From an uncultured Collinsella sp. (GTDB lineage: Bacteria; Actinomycetota; Coriobacteriia; Coriobacteriales; Coriobacteriaceae), in assembly GCA_900542945.1 (NCBI GenBank), contig UQPI01000028.1:1-25319 (forward strand): a stretch of 25,319 nt of DNA. The letters are read 5' to 3'. This document shows, piece by piece, positions 21,866 through 25,319 of this stretch. The notes under the pieces were generated by a model. The model saw only the letters and a program-made list of their open reading frames with translations, did not search any database and was not told where the DNA came from. Position 1 is the first letter of the stretch. Each line of letters starts with the position of its first letter. A program made the translations under genes and the position numbers.

Positions 21866-22620
21866 GACAGTTCGTCGGCTACTTGGTGTTCGTAGAAGGC
21901 TTCTACTACGGCGTTAAAGTCGCGGGCGAAGTCTTCTATGGTTCCGCGCCAGGTGGCTCGGCCGGGTTTTCCCTGACCAACATAGGCAGTCTGAATGCCG
22001 CAGGCGGGGCTGGGGAAGTCACGCTTGGGGTCGTTGCCAACCATAAGGACCTCGTGCGGCTCGAGCCCCATCACCTGAAGCTGCTCTAGATAGTAGGTGG
22101 CATCGGGCTTGCAGCGGGTGGTGTTTCCCATGTGCGTGACGAGCTCAAAGGGGGCGTCGGCCAGGTCGCCCCAACCCATGCGGCACTCGATGGCCCCCTG
22201 CGGAAAGCTGGGGTTGGTAAAGAGCGCGCAGCGCAGCCCTGCGTCCTGTACGGCCTGGAGCGCGGCGTGTGCGCCCGGCATGGCATGGGCGTTGATGAGT
22301 TCGTCATTCTTGTACGGCAGGACTTCGCGATCGTAGTAGGTAAACGCCTCGTAGATGAGTGGGTCCGAGAGGCAAATGCCGCACCGGCGCTCAACCTCTT
22401 CCTGGTAAAACTCAAGATTGGTGCGATTGTCCGTACTGTTGCGACGATTGGCGTTGAGGTCGACCAGGATGGTGCCGAGGCGTGCCATCGTGCCCCCGCG
22501 GCTGCGACGTCCGATATCCGCGAGCATCGATGAGACATCCTTAAAATAGCGAAGGATGAACGCGTTGAGGTTGATGCTAAGAAGCGTCTCGTCCATATCG
22601 AAAACGACTGCTTTGAGCAC
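21862..22620 (-). CDS. HAD-IA family hydrolase
   Basis: This 252-residue HAD phosphatase has motif I as Asp8-Met-Asp10 in VVFDMDETLLSIN, motif II CALFTNPSFPQG, the motif III lysine in TRCKPDATYYLEQL and motif IV VGNDPKRDFPSPACGI. The helical cap between motifs I and II fits subfamily IA. The start is taken as GTG 22620, preceded by GAAAGGTG and directly followed by the first beta strand. The frame is open to 22773, but that extension has no family resemblance. The substrate is unknown. The gene converges with the cysteine desulfidase gene and overlaps it by four bases, so neither has an obvious terminator between them. It is divergent from rpsA. Confidence 0.9.
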   Translation of the reverse strand: MLKAVVFDMDETLLSINLNAFILRYFKDVSSMLADIGRRSRGGTMARLGTILVDLNANRRNSTDNRTNLEFYQEEVERRCGICLSDPLIYEAFTYYDREVLPYKNDELINAHAMPGAHAALQAVQDAGLRCALFTNPSFPQGAIECRMGWGDLADAPFELVTHMGNTTRCKPDATYYLEQLQVMGLEPHEVLMVGNDPKRDFPSPACGIQTAYVGQGKPGRATWRGTIEDFARDFNAVVEAFYEHQVADELS

Positions 22621-22775
22621 GCGGGCACCTTTCTCGAAAAATCGTTCCAGAATCGTATGTCTGGGATACTTTACCCCAAAGCAGTATGCTTCACTGCTTA
22701 TCGTCAACTTGTGGAGACAGTCGTTCACAAGATTGCGAAAAAGTCTCCATACGAGTAAAAAATCGCAGTTCACGC

Positions 22776-22804
22776 TTGAAATCGAAATGATTTCCCCGTA
22801 ACCT
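22776..22804 (+). promoter_or_regulatory. Candidate rpsA promoter
   Basis: TTGAAA (22776-22781) and TAACCT (22799-22804), 17 bases apart, lie about 130 bases ahead of rpsA. AAATC (22780-22784) and GATTT (22789-22793) make a small dyad in the spacer. The leader has no obvious terminator or riboswitch. This accounts for the 315-base gap between the HAD gene and rpsA, in which I see no other feature. Confidence 0.4.
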
Positions 22805-22935
22805 ATACGAACGTGATTGCATAAGCGTCACATTAGTATCTGTCGGCTCCCGAGTGTTCCTAAACGTTGTGTGCTTGTCGCACCCTTCTGTAGGTCCTAG
22901 CAATCGGGGCCCCGTAGTTCGAAAGGGGTCCACCT

Positions 22936-24102
22936 TTGAGTGAGATTCAGAACTCGTCCATTTTCTCTCTTGACGATGTCAACGAGGAGGAGATGAACAA
23001 CCTCATCGACGGTACGATTACCGACTTTGATGAGGGCGATCTCGTTAACGGCACTGTCGTTAAGATCGAGCATGACGAGGTGCTCGTTGACATCGGATTC
23101 AAGTCCGAGGGCGTTATCCCGGTCCGCGAGCTGTCCATCCGCAAGGACGCTAACCCTGCAGACATCGTTGCACTCGGTGATCCCATCGAGGCACTGGTTC
23201 TCCAGAAGGAGGATAAGGACGGTCGTCTGGTCCTGTCCAAGAAGCGTGCCGAGTACGAGCGTGCTTGGAACCGCATCGAGGAGAAGTTCAACTCTGGCGA
23301 GAACGTCGAGGGCGAGGTTATCGAGGTTGTCAAGGGCGGCCTGATCCTCGACATCGGCCTGCGTGGCTTCCTGCCCGCTTCCCTCGTCGACCTCCGTCGC
23401 GTCAAGGACCTCACGTCCTACATGGGTACCCGCATCGAGGCCCGCGTCATCGAGATGGACCGCAACCGCAACAACGTCGTCCTCTCCCGTCGCGTCGTGC
23501 TCGAGGAGTCCCGTAAGGCCGAGCGCTCCGAGATCCTGTCCAAGCTCAAGTCTGGCATGCGTCTCCAGGGCACTGTTTCCTCCATCGTCGACTTCGGCGC
23601 CTTCGTCGACCTCGGCGGCATCGACGGCCTCATCCACATCTCCGAGCTCTCCTGGAACCACGTCAACCATCCTTCCGAGGTTGTCAAGGTCGGCCAGGAG
23701 GTCGAGGTCGAGGTTCTCGACGTCGATCTCAACCGCGAGCGTATCTCCCTGGGTCTCAAGCAGACCACCGAGGATCCGTGGCGCGCACTGGTCAAGAAGT
23801 ATCCCGTCGGTGCTATCGTCGAGGGCACTGTGACCAAGCTTGTCCCGTTCGGCGCTTTCGTCGACCTGGGCGAGGGCATCGAGGGCCTGGTGCACATCTC
23901 CGAGATGGCCAACAAGCACGTCGATCAGCCTTCTCAGGTCACCCACGTGGGCGACAAGGTTCAGGTCAAGGTCATGGAGATCGACCTCGACCGTCGTCGT
24001 ATCTCCCTGTCCATGAAGTCCGCTGCTGAGACTCTGGGCGTCGAGATCGAGGTTACTCCGCTGCCTTCCGAGAAGAAGGACGAGGAGACCGACGCCGAGT
24101 AA
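22936..24102 (+). CDS. rpsA: 30S ribosomal protein S1
   Basis: This 388-residue protein has four S1 RNA-binding (OB-fold) domains at about 34-102, 121-185, 206-274 and 291-360, and an acidic tail of about 20 residues. The last two domains have the clear signature DFGAFVDLGGIDGLIHISELSW and its repeat PFGAFVDLGEGIEGLVHISEMA. S1 helps the ribosome bind and unfold messenger RNA. Four domains is typical of actinobacterial S1, against six in E. coli. Translation starts at a TTG (22936) with GAAAGGGG eight bases ahead. No other start fits, as the next in-frame ATG is well inside. Codon choice is strongly biased to C-ending codons, as expected for a highly expressed gene. A terminator follows at 24127. 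Confidence 0.96.
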   Translation: MSEIQNSSIFSLDDVNEEEMNNLIDGTITDFDEGDLVNGTVVKIEHDEVLVDIGFKSEGVIPVRELSIRKDANPADIVALGDPIEALVLQKEDKDGRLVLSKKRAEYERAWNRIEEKFNSGENVEGEVIEVVKGGLILDIGLRGFLPASLVDLRRVKDLTSYMGTRIEARVIEMDRNRNNVVLSRRVVLEESRKAERSEILSKLKSGMRLQGTVSSIVDFGAFVDLGGIDGLIHISELSWNHVNHPSEVVKVGQEVEVEVLDVDLNRERISLGLKQTTEDPWRALVKKYPVGAIVEGTVTKLVPFGAFVDLGEGIEGLVHISEMANKHVDQPSQVTHVGDKVQVKVMEIDLDRRRISLSMKSAAETLGVEIEVTPLPSEKKDEETDAE

Positions 24103-24126
24103 ATCGGTTTGACGATCACTTGTTTT

Positions 24127-24164
24127 AAGGGATCCGTCCGTAATGGATGGGTCCCTTTTTGTAT
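24127..24164 (+). terminator. Terminator of rpsA
   Basis: AAGGGATCCGTCC (24127-24139) pairs with GGATGGGTCCCTT (24145-24157), with wobble or mismatch in the middle, and runs into TTTTT. It lies 25 bases past the rpsA stop. Confidence 0.88.
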
Positions 24165-24230
24165 CTGCTGCTGATGCGCGCGATGCTGCTCGTGCGCAAT
24201 GATGTCCGGGCTGTCCACAGGCTATTGGGT

Positions 24231-24287
24231 TGTCGGTGCATGAAAAATGCCGACATCCCGCCTCGGGGAGGAGGCGGGAACGCACCG
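24231..24287 (+). other. Paired hairpins with a competing fold upstream of rnpB
   Basis: TGTCG-GT-GCAT (24231-24241) can pair with ATGC-CGACA (24247-24255). Next, TCCCGCCTC (24256-24264) pairs perfectly with GAGGCGGGA (24271-24279). CGGTGC (24235-24240) can instead pair with GCACCG (24282-24287), which would disrupt the first hairpin while enclosing the second. No coding frame is present in 24165-24400; otherwise I see nothing else in this gap. Confidence 0.45.
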
Positions 24288-24402
24288 AGTAGACGGAGGG
24301 GTGCGGAGCGCGGTCGCGTCTCGACTGACGACGTTGCCCATCGACGTGATTATTGTAGCGCATGGGTGGTTCTTGGTTTATCGTGCGAGCGCTTGTGTTG
24401 TG

Positions 24403-24432
24403 CCGTTGCCTGCGGCAACGGTGTGCTACACT
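24403..24432 (+). promoter_or_regulatory. rnpB promoter region
   Basis: TACACT (24427-24432) is a good -10 placed about 12 bases before the RNase P RNA begins. The -35 region overlaps TTGCCT (24406-24411, 15-base spacing), which is part of a perfect hairpin CCGTTGCC/GGCAACGG (24403-24421). Confidence 0.5.
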
Positions 24433-24443
24433 CTTGCACTGCT

Positions 24444-24799
24444 GAGTGGGCCAGACGGTCGCGCGATGTGCTGCTTGCAGCACGCGTGAGGAAAGTCCGG
24501 GCTCCAGAGGGCGGGATGCCGGCTAACGGCCGGGCGGAGTGATCCGACGGAAAGCGCCGCAGAAAAGAAGACTCCCACCTGCGTCGCAAGGCGTAAAGGG
24601 AAAAGCTGAAACGGTGGTGTAAGAGACCACCAGCGTCGTGGCAACACGGCGGCTTGGCAAGCCCCATCCGGAGCAAGCGCGAATAGGAACGCTATGGGCC
24701 GGCCCGGTCCGCGTTCGGGTAGCGTGCGTGGAGCTGCACGGTAACGTGCAGACAAGATAAATGACCGTTCACGACAGAACCCGGCTTATCGGCCCACTT
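24444..24799 (+). ncRNA. rnpB: RNase P RNA, class A
   Basis: This is the catalytic RNA that trims the 5' ends of precursor tRNAs. The conserved cores are clear: GAGGAAAGTCCGGGCTCC at 24489-24506, the CAGAAAAGAAGACTCCCACC-like stretch near 24560, AGGGAAAAGCTGAAACGGTG near 24597, the GCCCCATCCGGAGCAAG region with GAATAGG, and near the 3' end AGATAAATGACCGTTCACGACAGAACCCGGCTTATC. The terminal helix P1 is formed by AGTGGGCC (24445-24452) and GGCCCACT (24791-24798). The length is about 356 bases, and the pattern is the ancestral A type. Its own -10 lies at 24427. Confidence 0.97.
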
Positions 24800-24819
24800 G
24801 GCACTTTGTTGACGCTGCG

Positions 24820-24916
24820 AACCCGTCAGCGCGGCAATCTGCCTTTCAAACCTTCGGGCATGACCATAAGGTCAATGCCCTCGGCTTTCAAGGCACCTTG
24901 CTCGCGCTGACGGGTT
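24820..24916. repeat. 97-bp nested palindrome downstream of rnpB
   Basis: AACCCGTCAGCGCG (24820-24833) and CGCGCTGACGGGTT (24903-24916) are perfect inverted arms. Inside, TGCCTT (24840-24845) pairs with AAGGCA (24890-24895), and GGGCATGACC (24856-24865) pairs with GGTCAATGCCC (24870-24880, one bulged base) around ATAA. GTTGACG occurs outside both ends (24808-24814 and 24926-24932). There is no T run, so it is not a normal terminator for rnpB, though no other terminator is seen. It fills most of the 220-base gap before the last gene. Confidence 0.8.
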
Positions 24917-25020
24917 CTCGCTTTCGTTGACGGAATCATCGGCGTTGCCATTCTTTTTACTAGGGTTATCGTATTATTGAGGCTGTTTGTTGCCGCGCTT
25001 AGTTTTGTTGAGGGGCTTTG

Positions 25021-25319
25021 TTGGACAGCTATTTTACTCTGCAATCGAATAATGAGGCTTCGGGCGAGTTTGTGGACCGCAAGAGCCGGTTTATTGCCCA
25101 GCTGGTCCATATTGAGTCCGAGGATGAGGCGAATGCCTTTATCGAGATGGTTCGCAAGCGTCATTATGACGCTCGACACAATGTTCCCGCGTGGATTTTG
25201 GTCGATGGACGCGAGCGCCAGAGCGATGATGGTGAACCGAGCCGCACGAGTGGTATGCCGACGCTCGAGGTGCTGCGCGGTGCGGGGCTCAAAAATGTTT
25301 GCTGCGTAGTAACGCGCTA
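25021..25319 (+). CDS. yigZ: YigZ / IMPACT family protein, N-terminal part
   Basis: The reading frame beginning TTG-GAC-AGC-TAT is open to the window edge (about 99 codons, truncated on the right). The protein shows the UPF0029 N-terminal domain: FVDRKSRFIAQLVHI, ANAFIEMVRKRHYDARHNVPAWIL, then SDDGEPSRTSGMPTLEVLRG and VCCVVTR, which match the YigZ signature SDDGEPSGTAGMPML closely. Family members bind nucleic acid or ribosomes and are linked to translation control (IMPACT/Yih1 in eukaryotes); the bacterial role is unclear. The start is a TTG at 25021 or 25018, with GAGGGG just upstream and an in-frame stop at 25009, so no earlier start is possible. The 3' part lies outside the window. Confidence 0.9.
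   Translation, partial: MDSYFTLQSNNEASGEFVDRKSRFIAQLVHIESEDEANAFIEMVRKRHYDARHNVPAWILVDGRERQSDDGEPSRTSGMPTLEVLRGAGLKNVCCVVTR

Noticed and set aside
22897..24483. Long minus-strand open frame opposite rpsA
   Set aside because: Runs through rpsA, its terminator and into rnpB; Leu/Asp/Val-rich shadow.
24826..25179. Minus-strand open frame of 117 codons after rnpB
   Set aside because: It covers the palindrome and the antisense of yigZ. The protein-like look of its end comes from the inverted repeat, and it has no ribosome-binding site.

Overview
The window looks like a chromosomal segment of a Coriobacteriia-type actinobacterium, most probably a gut Collinsella. The reasons are high G+C content with strong G/C preference at third codon positions, GAAAGG/AAGGAG-type ribosome-binding sites, a class A RNase P RNA, a four-domain S1 protein, and the flavour of the encoded proteins. 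The genus is my inference, since no search was run. Almost everything is core metabolism or information processing. There is no prophage, intact insertion sequence, tRNA, rRNA or CRISPR array. Accessory interest is concentrated in the gaps between genes, which hold an unusual number of long palindromes.

Layout, left to right. (1) 86-1826, minus: a phosphate pair, a Pit-type transporter followed by its DUF47/PhoU-like partner. (2) 2075-5197, plus: a small hypothetical protein, a Bax-inhibitor-1-like membrane protein, a TIGR02452 macrodomain (PARG-like) protein whose usual catalytic glutamate is replaced, and an SGNH esterase split by one frameshift. (3) 5209-5514: an 80-bp-period array of inverted repeats bracketed by two related palindromes. 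(4) 5529-7993, minus: thiD and thiC, with a TPP riboswitch in front of thiC. (5) 8044-11013: an unknown membrane-anchored protein (plus), then yaaA and an M18 aminopeptidase (minus), with related palindromes on both sides of yaaA. (6) 11180-13930, plus: polA, whose 3'-5' exonuclease domain appears catalytically dead. (7) 13988-14263: a terminator and a 33-bp-arm inverted repeat, then a Cof-type HAD phosphatase (minus) and an A+T-rich gap. (8) 15656-18835, plus: argG and argH, separated by a 522-bp gap with strong hairpins and a possible 56-residue ORF. (9) 19220-20275: ndk (plus) and rpiB (minus) converge on two back-to-back terminators. (10) 20546-22620: cyuA-like cysteine desulfidase (plus) and a HAD hydrolase (minus) whose stop codons interlock in one CTAG. 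(11) 22936-25319: rpsA, the RNase P RNA, another nested palindrome, and the start of a YigZ/IMPACT gene cut by the window edge.

Functional links visible here: pit with its DUF47 partner; thiC and thiD, which together make hydroxymethylpyrimidine pyrophosphate for thiamine under TPP control; and argG with argH, which do the last two steps of arginine synthesis. The strongest candidates for something undescribed are the palindromic repeat families (5209-5514, 8595-8660, 9535-9601, 14135-14263, 24820-24916) and the macrodomain protein with the altered active site.
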